Both the position numbers and the translations under genes were made by a program. A model generated the notes under the pieces. The model saw nothing but the letters and a program-made list of their open reading frames with translations. It was not told the DNA's origin and made no database searches. Below, one piece after another: positions 55,882 to 64,000 of a DNA stretch of 64,000 nt. Position 1 is the first letter of the stretch. Every line of letters begins with the position of its first letter. The DNA is from Armatimonadota bacterium (GTDB lineage Bacteria > Armatimonadota > HRBIN16), in assembly GCA_026003195.1 (NCBI GenBank), contig BPGU01000002.1, forward strand, positions 1 to 64,000. Reading direction: 5' to 3'.

Positions 55882-55960
55882 CCCTCTGGAGGGCGAACCT
55901 ACCGGTGAGTCGAAAACCTGTGCGCTGCAACGGCTGGCAGGAGCCTCGCCCTCCAGAAGG
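55882..55960. repeat. Long imperfect inverted repeat after res
   Basis: CCTCTGGAGGGCGA (55882-55895) pairs with TCGCCCTCCAGAAGG (55946-55960), with a loop of about 50 bases. It could act as a transcript end structure for the mod-res mRNA or be a small repeat element; no T-tract follows. Confidence 0.6.
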
Positions 55961-56020
55961 TTGAGCCTTGACAAAGTAGTAGTGGTTTGTCAACCCTTTT
56001 CCTTAAGGTGCTGGTATTGC

Positions 56021-56142
56021 CCCAGCGATGGAAAATCGCGGGCAACAGGCAGCGAAACCTGCTCCCGCAGGTTATCCACCCCCGAAGGGGGGGTGTGCAC
56101 GCTGCCCGTGACTCCCAGTCGCCGGGTGGTCTATCACAACAT
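56021..56142 (+). repeat. Structured ~122-bp dispersed repeat, copy 2 (right flank of RM pair)
   Basis: Same orientation as copy 1, about 90% identical by eye: CCCAGCGATGGAAAATCGCG start, CCTGCTCCCGCAGG and CCCCCGAAGGGGG hairpins, and GGGTGGTCTATCACAACAT end. With copy 1 it brackets 50.2-56.0 kb, a segment holding only the mod-res operon. Confidence 0.9.
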
Positions 56143-56227
56143 TCGCGAAGCCATCCCCCACCTGTTGTTGCAGGAGATTGCTTCGGCACTTCGTGCCTCG
56201 CAATGACACCCTCGCATCATGCTCTCA

Positions 56228-56305
56228 CGGCTGAAGCCGTTCCCTCGCAAACCATATTCAGCCAGCGAACGCTGGCTTTGTCTGAAGAGGTGCGGCTTCA
56301 GCCGC
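56228..56305. repeat. Nested palindromic element
   Basis: CGGCTGAAGCCG (56228-56239) pairs with GCGGCTTCAGCCGC (56292-56305), enclosing a second hairpin GCCAGCGAACGCTGGC (56261-56276). It is in the 680-base gap between res and the M50 gene, which otherwise contains only repeats 55882-55960 and 56021-56142 and the M50 promoter. Confidence 0.75.
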
Positions 56306-56485
56306 AAACGCTCACCGATATTCTTCTCTTGCGCTCAGTAGGACAGCGAGGCGAAAGGGCTTCAGCATCATCCTCACATCATATCTGGACAAAGCAGTAG
56401 TATCCGCTTTATCTGCCGTTCACCCGTGTGCCATTTCCGAAGAAGATCCACCACCACTCCAATAACTCCTTTGCACCGAGTAGGG

Positions 56486-56491
56486 TATAAT
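56486..56491 (+). promoter_or_regulatory. Perfect -10 element upstream of the M50 gene
   Basis: TATAAT about 35 bases before ATG 56527, with GGGGAGGA as binding site between. The -35 region at the right spacing (TAACTC) is poor, so only the -10 is supported. Confidence 0.45.
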
Positions 56492-56526
56492 GCTATTAGC
56501 CTTTCGGGGAGGATATTCGGATAGCA

Positions 56527-57162
56527 ATGATGCAACTGGACTGGAACTTCATCTTCATGCAGATACTGGCGTTTGTGCTGTGCATCACCGTGCATGAATT
56601 CGCACATGCCATCACTGCCTATCGCCTCGGTGACCCGACGCCCAAGCGTCAGGGGCGCGTGACCTTGAACCCACTGGATCACCTGGACCCTCTGGGAACA
56701 TTGATGCTGATCCTGATGGTCGTCACAGGTGCGCGAGGCATCGGCTGGGGCAAGGCAGTGCAGGTGAACCCCGCGAACTTCGATCATCCCCGCCGGGATA
56801 TGATGCTGGTTGCGGCGGCGGGTCCATTCTCCAACCTGCTTTTCGCCGTGCTGATTGCTGCCGCCATGCGTCTTTTCCCGCACAGCATGAGTCCGGGGCT
56901 GGCTGATTTCCTGACCTTTATGGTGTACATGAACATCGGGCTCATGTTCTTCAACCTGATACCCATCGCCCCGTTGGACGGTTCCAAAATCCTGGCTGGT
57001 CTGCTCCCCGCGGACACCGCCTACCGGTATGAGATGGCGATGTTTCGCTTTGGTCCTATCCTATTGCTCGCACTCGTTTTCATCGTGCCCGGTGTGTTGA
57101 GCGTGCTGGTTGGCTTGCCCACGGTGATTGTGGTGTCGCGGCTGCTGGGCGTCGCCCTGTAA
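56527..57162 (+). CDS. Site-2 protease family (M50) membrane metalloprotease
   Basis: 211 residues with about six membrane helices. The zinc site is TVHEFAHAITAYRLGD (HEFAH at 23-27) and the second ligand motif NLIPIAPLDGSKI (about 141-153) supplies the Asp. It has no PDZ domain, as in the short SpoIVFB/Rip-like M50 group. Such enzymes cut within membrane helices of regulators or process small membrane proteins; the substrate is unknown. Two adjacent ATG codons start the frame. The MscS gene follows 14 bases later. Confidence 0.92.
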   Translation: MMQLDWNFIFMQILAFVLCITVHEFAHAITAYRLGDPTPKRQGRVTLNPLDHLDPLGTLMLILMVVTGARGIGWGKAVQVNPANFDHPRRDMMLVAAAGPFSNLLFAVLIAAAMRLFPHSMSPGLADFLTFMVYMNIGLMFFNLIPIAPLDGSKILAGLLPADTAYRYEMAMFRFGPILLLALVFIVPGVLSVLVGLPTVIVVSRLLGVAL

Positions 57163-57176
57163 GTCAGGAAGCACTG

Positions 57177-58808
57177 ATGTGCTGTTGGCGTGCCAGAAGG
57201 ATGCGCTACCTAGCAGCAACAGCACTCCTGTTGCTCCAGATTGTGAGCGTCCTGCTCGCCCAGGAACTCTCTCCTCCCCCCGAAGAGATAGGAGTTCCTG
57301 TCCGATTGGGAGATATCGTTGTTTTTCATTTGAAACACGCTCCGAGAGGAATATCGCTCCAAGAGCGCGCTCGCCTGATCAACTCCCGGCTGGAACGACT
57401 GGTGCGCGATCGCAAAGCATCACCAGACGACTTCGAGGTTGGTGTGGACAGCACCACCCAACTGCCCTTTGTCCGACACAAGCGATATCAGGGCGTTTTG
57501 TTCACCATTGATGCAGGCGATGCGGGAGAGCGTACCCCCCTTTCGGTAGCGACAGAATACTTGGAGAAACTGCAGGAGGCTCTGCGGCGGATACGCCTGC
57601 AGCAGCAACAGGCAGAGCGTATGCAACAGCTGCGTGCCCTGCGTCAGGAGTATATTCGCGGGGCGTTTTGGGCGTTGATATATACCCTGCTTCTACCGCT
57701 GCTCTGGCGTGCTCTCAGCACAGTCATACGCGCCGTGGACACACGCCTCCAGTCTGTGGGTTACTGGCATCAGGGCGTGCAGTGGAGGGGGGTGCATCTG
57801 CTCTCTGCCGAACGCATGAAATTCTTAGTTCAACGATGGATAGCGCTGGAACATTTCACGGTATATGCCGCCTTGCTCCTGGTGTATCTGCAACTGATGC
57901 TCCACGCCTTCCCCGCCACGCGACCACACAGCAACTGGCTATGGCATAACCTCCTCACTGCGCTGACCCAGATTGGCAGCGCAGTGGTCACTTCGTTGCC
58001 CGGTTTGTTCAACATTCTGCTGATTGCGGTGATTGCCCGCCTCGTGCTTCGTGGCTTCGAGGCGCTCATGTCCCACGCGGAAGCAGGAACCATCAGCCTG
58101 GAACCTTACGTGCCGCAGGAGTTTGTCAAACCCACACGCTCATTAGGTAAGTTCGTCATCGTGCTGGTGGCGCTTTTCTTTATCGCCCCCAACATCCCCG
58201 GTGCGGGCACCGACTTCGCTAAGGTCATCACCGTGTTTATCGGTGTCATTGTGTCCTTTAGCTCCACCACGACTGTGGGTAACTTCCTGGCTGGTGTGGT
58301 GCTGGCGTATATGCGTCCTTTTCGACGCGGTGATCGCGTGAAAATCGGAGAGGTCATGGGCGATGTGGTGGACTCGAACTTCCTGCATACGCGCCTGCGC
58401 ACCCCGAAAAACGAAGAGGTGCTGATTCCCAGCATGCAGATACTCAGCGGTGTCGTCGTGAACTACTCCTCCGCACCCGAAGGCGTCATCCTGTATACGA
58501 CTGTATCTATCGGATACGATGTGCCGCGCAAACAGGTCGAGCAGTTGTTGCTGGAGGCAGCAGGCCGCACCGAAGGGTGCGAACAGCAGCCGCCTCCATT
58601 TGTGCTCGTGCGCTCGCTGGACGATTCGTACGTCACCTACGAGCTCAACGTTTATACTCGCAACCCGAACCAGATGCAAGCCATTTACTCTCGCCTGCAC
58701 CAGAACATCAAGGACGTCTTCGACGCCGCTGGCGTAGAGATTCTGTCGCCCCACTACCTGGCAATACGCGATGGGAACCGGGTGACAATCCCTGAAGCAG
58801 AGCCTTGA
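57177..58808 (+). CDS. MscS-type mechanosensitive ion channel
   Basis: 543 residues: signal/first helix about 9-29, a periplasmic region with coiled-coil character (about 30-155), membrane helices about 160-340, then the MscS pore and beta domain (FSSTTTVGNFLAGVVLAYMR, FRRGDRVKIGEVMGDVVDSN) and the alpha/beta C-terminal domain to 543. The pore helix has the Gly/Ala-rich pattern of TM3. It would release solutes on membrane stretch. GGAAG lies before ATG 57177; ATG 57201 is an alternative. Its 3' end converges on the GH127 gene with 14 bases between stops. Confidence 0.92.
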   Translation: MCCWRARRMRYLAATALLLLQIVSVLLAQELSPPPEEIGVPVRLGDIVVFHLKHAPRGISLQERARLINSRLERLVRDRKASPDDFEVGVDSTTQLPFVRHKRYQGVLFTIDAGDAGERTPLSVATEYLEKLQEALRRIRLQQQQAERMQQLRALRQEYIRGAFWALIYTLLLPLLWRALSTVIRAVDTRLQSVGYWHQGVQWRGVHLLSAERMKFLVQRWIALEHFTVYAALLLVYLQLMLHAFPATRPHSNWLWHNLLTALTQIGSAVVTSLPGLFNILLIAVIARLVLRGFEALMSHAEAGTISLEPYVPQEFVKPTRSLGKFVIVLVALFFIAPNIPGAGTDFAKVITVFIGVIVSFSSTTTVGNFLAGVVLAYMRPFRRGDRVKIGEVMGDVVDSNFLHTRLRTPKNEEVLIPSMQILSGVVVNYSSAPEGVILYTTVSIGYDVPRKQVEQLLLEAAGRTEGCEQQPPPFVLVRSLDDSYVTYELNVYTRNPNQMQAIYSRLHQNIKDVFDAAGVEILSPHYLAIRDGNRVTIPEAEP

Positions 58809-58822
58809 CGCGCCGAGTGAAT

Positions 58823-60706
58823 CTACCTCTGCACCAGCGGCAGCCATACCTTCATCGCAACTGCGCCCCGATTCGCCCACGCATAGTACGGTATCCACCG
58901 CACTTTCGCCTCATGCCACTGAGGAGGAGTGTATCGGGCGGCAGGCACATAGAGAGGCTGCACCTCGCGGTCTACACTGTCTACCAGCACCGTTCCCTCG
59001 ATGGCGACCACCCCACCCAGCAGGGAAGGCTCGCTCTTGTGCTCCAAATGCACAGCAGGGTGTGGCAGGTATGTTTCCAGCAGGCTGATGCCAGGGGCAT
59101 CCACTTGCTCGATACAGTACACCACGGGACCTCTTCGCACCACAGCGCTGCCGCGGTCCTCTTCGATGCGAGGATTCGCTCGGAGCAGCTCTACCGGCAT
59201 CGCCAGCGAGAGCTCCACCACATCACCTTCTCGCCAGCTTCCTCCCACGAGCACATAGGAACCCGGAGTCGCCTCCACCCGTGCACCCTGCACACGCAGG
59301 TCCGCCTCAGGCGTCCAGCCCGGTATGCGCAGCGCCAAACGGTAGTTCCCGGCGGAAGGACGAATCTCTATCTCGCCAGACCACGGATAGTCGGTATGCA
59401 CCTGTATCTTCACCGGTTGCCCGTTCGGCAACTGCGTGTTCAACTCGCTGGATGCGTAGAGGTGCACATACACGGTATCCTCGCTGACGCTGTAGAGGTA
59501 GCCGGGCAACGAAGCCAGCGTACGATGCACATTGGGCGGACAACAGGCGCAGCCAAACCACGGCGAACGCTCGTAGCCTCCGCGCGACTCCAGCGGGTTC
59601 ATATAGAAGTAGCGGGTACCGTCCAGCGAGACCCCCGACAGGATACCGTTATACAGAGCAGTCTCCATCCAGTCGGCGTAACGGGCATCGGCTTCAATCT
59701 GCAGCATGCGCCAGTTCCACATAAAGCCTGCAATCGCGGCGCACGTTTCGGCATACGCACGGAGATTGGGCAGTTCGTACGCCTGACCGAAAGCCTCCCC
59801 GTCGTAGCGCGCTCCCAGACCGCCCGTGACATACGCTTTTCGGGTGAACACATCTTGCCAGAGGGCGTGCAGAGTATCCAGCAGGGCGCGTTCCCCCGTC
59901 TCCATGTACAGGTCAGTCGCTCCTGCATACAGGTAGAGCGCACGCACCGCATGACCAACCGCCTCCCGCTGCTCGCGGAAAGGCGCATGGTCTAGCAGGT
60001 AGATAGAACCATCCAGCACGGGCGGCTTCTGTCCGCGTGCGTCGATCATCCGCGACGCCAGTTGCAGATAACGTTGCTCCCCTGTTTCGCGGTACAGCTC
60101 GATCAGCGCCATTTCCGCTTCGGGATGCCCACAGGTACCCCACTTGCCTTCCGGTCCGAAAAGGCGGTACAGCAGGTCGGCGAAGCGCCGGGCGACGTTC
60201 AGCAATTTGTCCTCGCCGGTCACCCGATGATGAGCGATGGCTGCCTGCGTCAGGTGTCCAAAGCAGTAAATCTCGTGCGCATGGTTCAGGTCGGTAAAGC
60301 GCAGCGACTTGCGTTCGCCCATGAAGTGGGTGTTCACATAGCCATCCTCTTCCTGCGCTGCCTCTATCACGTCCACGAACTCATCGATCCATGCCTTGAG
60401 TGTGGTATCCTGTGAATGCGCATACGCCCAGCACGCGCCTTCCAGCCACTTATAACCGTCCGAGTCGATATAGCGGGGTCCCTCCACTTTGCCAGGGCGT
60501 CTGCCGCTGACTACGTAGAAGTTGGGAATAGTGTAGCTCTGCCACAGCTGTTTCCAGCCTGCCGGAATGCCTGCGGCGATGTTCGTACGATAGCGTTCTG
60601 CCAGCAGCCCACCGGTTAACTTCGCCTCGCGTATGCCAACGGGTTTTAGGCGGACGTGAGGGCTTTGCCACGTTTGCACCACAGGTGCCTGAGTTTGAGA
60701 CGACAT
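58823..60706 (-). CDS. Beta-L-arabinofuranosidase, glycoside hydrolase family 127
   Basis: 627 residues from ATG 60706, whose N-terminus matches the family; ATG 60778 (AGGAG only three bases upstream) is also possible. It has the helical-barrel motifs DSDGYKWLEGACWAYA, EEDGYVNTHF, NHAHEIYCFGHLTQAAI and GHPEAEMALIELYRETGE, the zinc/nucleophile residues in YAETCAAIA (Glu-x-Cys) and FGCACCPPN (Cys-Cys), and RRGPVVYCIEQVDAPG. GH127 enzymes release beta-L-arabinofuranose with a zinc-bound Cys nucleophile. No signal peptide, so it likely acts on imported oligosaccharides. Confidence 0.93.
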   Translation of the reverse strand: MSSQTQAPVVQTWQSPHVRLKPVGIREAKLTGGLLAERYRTNIAAGIPAGWKQLWQSYTIPNFYVVSGRRPGKVEGPRYIDSDGYKWLEGACWAYAHSQDTTLKAWIDEFVDVIEAAQEEDGYVNTHFMGERKSLRFTDLNHAHEIYCFGHLTQAAIAHHRVTGEDKLLNVARRFADLLYRLFGPEGKWGTCGHPEAEMALIELYRETGEQRYLQLASRMIDARGQKPPVLDGSIYLLDHAPFREQREAVGHAVRALYLYAGATDLYMETGERALLDTLHALWQDVFTRKAYVTGGLGARYDGEAFGQAYELPNLRAYAETCAAIAGFMWNWRMLQIEADARYADWMETALYNGILSGVSLDGTRYFYMNPLESRGGYERSPWFGCACCPPNVHRTLASLPGYLYSVSEDTVYVHLYASSELNTQLPNGQPVKIQVHTDYPWSGEIEIRPSAGNYRLALRIPGWTPEADLRVQGARVEATPGSYVLVGGSWREGDVVELSLAMPVELLRANPRIEEDRGSAVVRRGPVVYCIEQVDAPGISLLETYLPHPAVHLEHKSEPSLLGGVVAIEGTVLVDSVDREVQPLYVPAARYTPPQWHEAKVRWIPYYAWANRGAVAMKVWLPLVQR

Positions 60707-60844
60707 CTCAGTGGATAAACCTCCGTATCGCAAAGCGTTGAACAGACAGGCAGAAAGTGCTTTCACCAAAGGAAGCATGAACTCCTTTTGGGGCTCTTTG
60801 CACACTGCCTTCTCCTCGCGCGATGGAATCCCGAACCTTGCCAA

Positions 60845-60853
60845 TGGTATAAT
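60845..60853 (+). promoter_or_regulatory. Extended -10 promoter of the PhyH-type gene
   Basis: TGG directly followed by TATAAT (60848-60853) is an extended -10 (TGn-TATAAT), which can work without a good -35; the -35 position is poor. It lies about 47 bases before ATG 60900. Confidence 0.65.
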
Positions 60854-60899
60854 ATCCCCAAACTGAGCTTTGCAAAATATAAGGAGGAAGTTGCTCACG

Positions 60900-61679
60900 A
60901 TGACACACTATCCCCTGACCGAGCAACAGGTCGCCTTTTTCCGCGAAAACGGCTTTGTGCAACTGGACAATGTGCTCAGCGCGGAAGAACTGGAGGCTCT
61001 GCGCCATGCCGCCGACGAGGCGCTTTCGCAACGTTATGACCCACACATTGAAACCTCTGCCGCCAACCCGGAATATCAAAAAGTCTTTGTGCAAAAAGTG
61101 AACCTGTGGCGGGTGCACGAAGGGATAAGGCAATATACCCTTAATGCGCGTATAGCCGAAATCGCGCGCAGACTGATCGGCGCAAAACGGATTCGACTCT
61201 GGCACGACCATCTCTTGACCAAGATGCCCGGTGACAGCAAGCCCTCGCCCTGGCATCAGGACCGCCCCTACTGGCCCATGATTGGCTACGACCAGCTCTC
61301 CTGCTGGATGGCACTGGACGACGTGGACGAAAACAACGGCTGTATGCAGTTTATCCCCGGCTCACACCTGTGGGGCGAATTGGAGCCGATTAACCTGGTG
61401 ACCCCACAGGACATTTTCGCACTGGCACCGGAAAAAGAGAGTAAGGTTCCATATATCGCTCGTATGAAGGCGGGTAGCTGCACTTTCCATCACGGATTGA
61501 CCTTCCACTACGCGGGAGCCAACCATACCGACCGCCCACGCCGTGCGATGGTCACCATCTACATGGCAGACGGCACGGGCTACAGCGGCAAACCACACGT
61601 GGTGACCGATGGACTGGGGTTGCGGGTCGGCGAACCGATAGCGGGCGACCTGTTCCCTGTGCTGGCAGAGGGCAGCTAA
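60900..61679 (+). CDS. Phytanoyl-CoA dioxygenase (PhyH) family Fe(II)/2-oxoglutarate oxygenase
   Basis: 259 residues. The facial triad is seen as WHQDRPYW (His and Asp) and FHYAGANHTDRPRRAMV (distal His and 2-oxoglutarate-binding Arg), with MALDDVDENNGCMQFIPGSH between, as in the family. Such enzymes hydroxylate varied small molecules, so the substrate is unknown. AAGGAGG lies 12 bases before ATG 60900. It is divergent from the GH127 gene, and the two may share control. Its stop is one base from that of the converging small membrane gene. Confidence 0.92.
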   Translation: MTHYPLTEQQVAFFRENGFVQLDNVLSAEELEALRHAADEALSQRYDPHIETSAANPEYQKVFVQKVNLWRVHEGIRQYTLNARIAEIARRLIGAKRIRLWHDHLLTKMPGDSKPSPWHQDRPYWPMIGYDQLSCWMALDDVDENNGCMQFIPGSHLWGELEPINLVTPQDIFALAPEKESKVPYIARMKAGSCTFHHGLTFHYAGANHTDRPRRAMVTIYMADGTGYSGKPHVVTDGLGLRVGEPIAGDLFPVLAEGS

Positions 61680-61680
61680 C

Positions 61681-62130
61681 CTACTCTGCGATGGCAGTCG
61701 CCACGCGAGGTCTCAGCTGACTGGGGGCGGGGCTGTCGGGCCCGGAGCCGTAATGGGGCGCATTCACGTAATGCGGGAACTCCCACTCTCCCAGTCCGCG
61801 CTTCAGCTCCGCCCGGATCTCCCACAGGGACGGGCGAGGGGGCTGCAGTGGCAACCTCGACGGCATGGCAGGAGACGGAGTGACCACGACCACGGGTGGA
61901 GGTACAGCGCGAACGTTGAAGGGCTGTGGATTGGGTAGCGCGATATGGCGTTGTACCAGAGCAGGTTCATGAAGAGTGGGAGTACCGAGAAACCTCCACG
62001 CCCATATCAGTGCTCCCAGTACACACGCTATCGTTACCACTGTCCCAAACCGGTGCGGATATTCGAGAGGCGCTGGGGGCATCGGCCCCTGAGCCTGTAT
62101 CCGGTCGAGGTCATAAACTGTATGTTCCAT
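61681..62130 (-). CDS. Small Pro-rich single-helix membrane protein, function unknown
   Basis: 149 residues: short cytoplasmic N-terminus, one membrane helix about 31-48 (VVTIACVLGALIWAWRFL), then a Pro-rich stretch (VRAVPPPVVVVTPSPA) and a tail of mixed charge. The gene ends one base after the PhyH gene on the other strand. No similarity was recognised; coding is supported by length, a single helix and codon pattern, with no clear Shine-Dalgarno sequence. Confidence 0.6.
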   Translation of the reverse strand: MEHTVYDLDRIQAQGPMPPAPLEYPHRFGTVVTIACVLGALIWAWRFLGTPTLHEPALVQRHIALPNPQPFNVRAVPPPVVVVTPSPAMPSRLPLQPPRPSLWEIRAELKRGLGEWEFPHYVNAPHYGSGPDSPAPSQLRPRVATAIAE

Positions 62131-62189
62131 CCTCGAAGCCCCTTAGCCATGAAGTAACCTGCACACTACCACTCTGTCAAGACTAGCTG

Positions 62190-62310
62190 TTGTTATAGGT
62201 CACCCGGCGTCTGGAAGTCGCGGGCAAAAACCACAAAACCCCCCTTCGGAGGTGGATAACCTGCGTGAGCAGGTTTCGTGCCCCGTTGCCCGCGATTTTC
62301 CATCGCTGGG
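62190..62310 (-). repeat. Structured ~122-bp dispersed repeat, copy 3 (inverted)
   Basis: On the minus strand it reads CCCAGCGATGGAAAATCGCG through the CCTGCTCACGCAGG and CTCCGAAGGGGGG hairpins to GGGTGACCTATAACAACA. It differs from copies 1 and 2 at several bases, most at its 3' end. It lies in the 355-base gap before the AddB-like gene, where nothing else was recognised. Confidence 0.85.
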
Positions 62311-62485
62311 ACTACACCAATATCTTCAGAAGCAGGTTTGACAAACTACTACGAGATGGTTATGTTGCTGAACCGTTCAACCCCTTGCTTGGGGAGGGTA
62401 GACTTCCCAAAGGATGCGACAGCACAAACCGCTAATAGTGTACTGCATCCGACAAGCGTGAATCAATCACCGCAGATACAGAAAC

Positions 62486-64000
62486 ATGAAACCACCTTTA
62501 ACCGTCTGGACAGCACCTGCGCTGGAAGGCAAAACTCGTCGGTGCATCGCTACGTGCATGCAGCAGGGCGAACGTGTGTGCCTGATAATGCCCTCGGACC
62601 TGCAGGCACAGATGGCGCGCGCTATCCTGAAAGCGGAGGGAATGCCTCCCGAGCAGGCTGACAGGGCGGTACAGAGTCTACACTCTTTCGCCTCTGAGGT
62701 GGCATCGCCAGCAGCAGCGGTCAGGGTGGTTCCTCAGCATCTGCGTCGCTGGATTTTACGCACAGCCGTTCGCTCCCTGGCTCAGCCCGGAAGCCTTCTG
62801 GAGCATGCTGTTCATCGCGACGGGATACTGAGTCTTCTCTCGACATGGGTCCGAGAGATGGCTCGCGAGAGGATTACATCGGAGATGCTATACACCCTGA
62901 GCCAGCATTCCTCGGAAAGGGAAAAGGTGGTTGCGCTGGCGCAAGTATGGGGTGCGTATCGCCGCTTACTCGCTCAGCAAGGATGGCAAGAGGAAGAGGA
63001 TGTATACCTCATTGCCGCTCAGGCACTACGTGCAGCGATTCAGGCTCCCCATATCCCTCACCGTGTGCTGTTCGACGGCTTCGCCCGTTTTTGTGCGAGC
63101 GAACTGGAGTTCCTGCGCGCTCTCGCCGAAGCCGGACACGACGTGGTGGTAACGCTCTGCTGGGAGGCAGGGCGAGATGCCCTGTTTGAAAGCACTACCG
63201 CGCTCCTGAAATGGCTCCGAGAGCATTTTGAGGTACACCACGAACAGGTGACTTCCTCTCCTGACGAAGAGACCTCTCCAGCCGTCCGCCATATCGCCGC
63301 GAATCTGCTCTCCCCCTCACCCGTGGCGGCGCCTGCGCAGGTATCGCCTTCTGTGGAGATATGGGAGGCTCCGTATCTGCTGGCAGAGATAGAGTGGATT
63401 GCTCGCGAGATCGCACGTCTCCATCACCACGGCATGGCATGGGGTGAGATAGCCGTGCTGTGTCGTGACCTTCCGGATGTACTGTCGACGATGGAAACGG
63501 TATTCGCTCGCTTCGCCATTCCGACGCAGAGTTTTGAAACACGGCTCCTCGGCGAGCATCCCCTGATGCGAACCCTTATCGGTTTCCTGCGCCTCCACGA
63601 AAACGACTATCCCCGCGAATCGGTGCTGCAATGGCTCAAAAGTGGCTACCTGCCGATAGATATCCTGGATGCCGACCTCCTGCGCCTGCGGGCGGTTCGC
63701 CGGGGAATACGTTCCGGAGCTGCGAACTGGTTGCGACTGGCAAAGGATGTATCCGATGAAAGCAGCCTCGCAGCGCACCTTCTCCATGCAACGATGGAGT
63801 GGACACAGGCTTTGTCACAAGCTGCCACCCCCCGCCAATGGCTGGACACGTTCCAAAAAGCACTGGATGCCATGAAGTTCGGCACTCCTCTGGAAGCCGA
63901 GACAGATGATGTCTTCGCGCAGGCGATAGAAGTGGCACACCAGGTGGTTGCCTTGCTGGCGAACGAGGAATCGGGCACGCCGCCAGAGTGGACGAAAGCG
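62486..64000 (+). CDS. AddB/RexB-like PD-(D/E)xK nuclease/helicase subunit, N-terminal part (cut by right edge)
   Basis: A frame from ATG 62486 stays open for 505 codons to the window end. The start has a degenerate P-loop-like TAPALEGKTR, and later blocks (VLFDGFARFCASELEFLRAL, YLLAEIEWIAREIARLHHHG, WGEIAVLCRDLPD, PTQSFETRLLGEHPLMRTLI) match AddB-type helicase-like domains; the nuclease domain would lie beyond the edge. AddAB complexes process broken DNA ends for recombination. The partner gene is not in the window. Start codon chosen by similarity; no strong binding site. Confidence 0.8.
   Translation, partial: MKPPLTVWTAPALEGKTRRCIATCMQQGERVCLIMPSDLQAQMARAILKAEGMPPEQADRAVQSLHSFASEVASPAAAVRVVPQHLRRWILRTAVRSLAQPGSLLEHAVHRDGILSLLSTWVREMARERITSEMLYTLSQHSSEREKVVALAQVWGAYRRLLAQQGWQEEEDVYLIAAQALRAAIQAPHIPHRVLFDGFARFCASELEFLRALAEAGHDVVVTLCWEAGRDALFESTTALLKWLREHFEVHHEQVTSSPDEETSPAVRHIAANLLSPSPVAAPAQVSPSVEIWEAPYLLAEIEWIAREIARLHHHGMAWGEIAVLCRDLPDVLSTMETVFARFAIPTQSFETRLLGEHPLMRTLIGFLRLHENDYPRESVLQWLKSGYLPIDILDADLLRLRAVRRGIRSGAANWLRLAKDVSDESSLAAHLLHATMEWTQALSQAATPRQWLDTFQKALDAMKFGTPLEAETDDVFAQAIEVAHQVVALLANEESGTPPEWTKA

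Noticed and set aside
50098-56142. An insertion sequence or composite transposon around mod-res
   Set aside because: No transposase gene and no inverted terminal repeats; the flanks are direct repeats of a structured element.
1-64000. tRNA or rRNA genes
   Set aside because: No cloverleaf with a conserved T-arm or rRNA signature sequence was noticed by eye; a tRNAscan run would be needed to exclude them fully.

Overview
The window looks like a bacterial chromosome segment of moderate-to-high GC, with Shine-Dalgarno-led genes, many ATGA/TGATG overlaps and sigma70-type promoters. The mix (a large exopolysaccharide locus with an exosortase, very large secreted beta-rich proteins, NPCBM and GH127 glycosidases, an M61 peptidase, mechanosensitive channel, short GC-rich palindromic repeats) resembles Armatimonadota or similar thermophile genomes. 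This is inference; no rRNA or marker gene was found to fix the taxon.

Region 1 (1-32.3 kb) is one divergent exopolysaccharide (EPS) locus. Leftward from about 22.8 kb run exosortase, EpsI, a Wzz/Wzc-type chain-length/tyrosine-kinase protein, an initiating phosphoglycosyltransferase, a ligase/polymerase, a membrane GT2, a broken flippase, a pyruvyltransferase remnant, a GT2, a large secreted glycosidase-like protein, three GT4 enzymes (one frameshifted), an FkbM methyltransferase, a nucleotide-sugar epimerase, a polysaccharide deacetylase, a fourth GT4 and a multi-spanning membrane protein cut by the left edge. Rightward from a good promoter at 23.1 kb run an intact flippase, a heparinase II/III-type lyase, a GT4, WecB and a second large secreted protein paralogous to the first. 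Together they can start, extend, modify, flip, polymerise and trim a polymer; no outer-membrane exporter (Wza/OPX) is visible.

Region 2 (32.4-50.1 kb) holds a TPR protein, VanZ, an M61 peptidase, the last few dozen codons of a lost multicopper oxidase, a lipoprotein, a 1,536-residue LVIVD propeller protein, nadA, a secreted protein whose first codons lie inside a repeat, an NPCBM/(alpha/alpha)-barrel protein of 1,172 residues, a frameshifted membrane-anchored protein and a lysA reading frame broken at about five places.

Region 3 (50.1-56.3 kb) is a type III-like restriction-modification pair (mod-res) driven by a perfect consensus promoter. The Res subunit carries an extra C-terminal region ending in a HEPN-like RNxxxxH motif, and the pair is bracketed by two direct copies of a structured ~122-bp repeat. 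Region 4 (56.5-64 kb) has an M50 protease, an MscS channel, a GH127 arabinofuranosidase divergent from a PhyH-type dioxygenase, a small membrane protein, a third (inverted) copy of the ~122-bp repeat and the start of an AddB-like nuclease cut by the right edge.

Reading frames are disrupted at five loci (6.8, 9.87, 13.6-15.3, 47.0-48.5 and 48.7-50.1 kb). Three single-base shifts are at homopolymers and may be assembly errors; the 13.8-15.3 kb flippase looks like real decay because an intact paralogue lies at 23.2 kb. No tRNA, rRNA, CRISPR array or transposase was seen.
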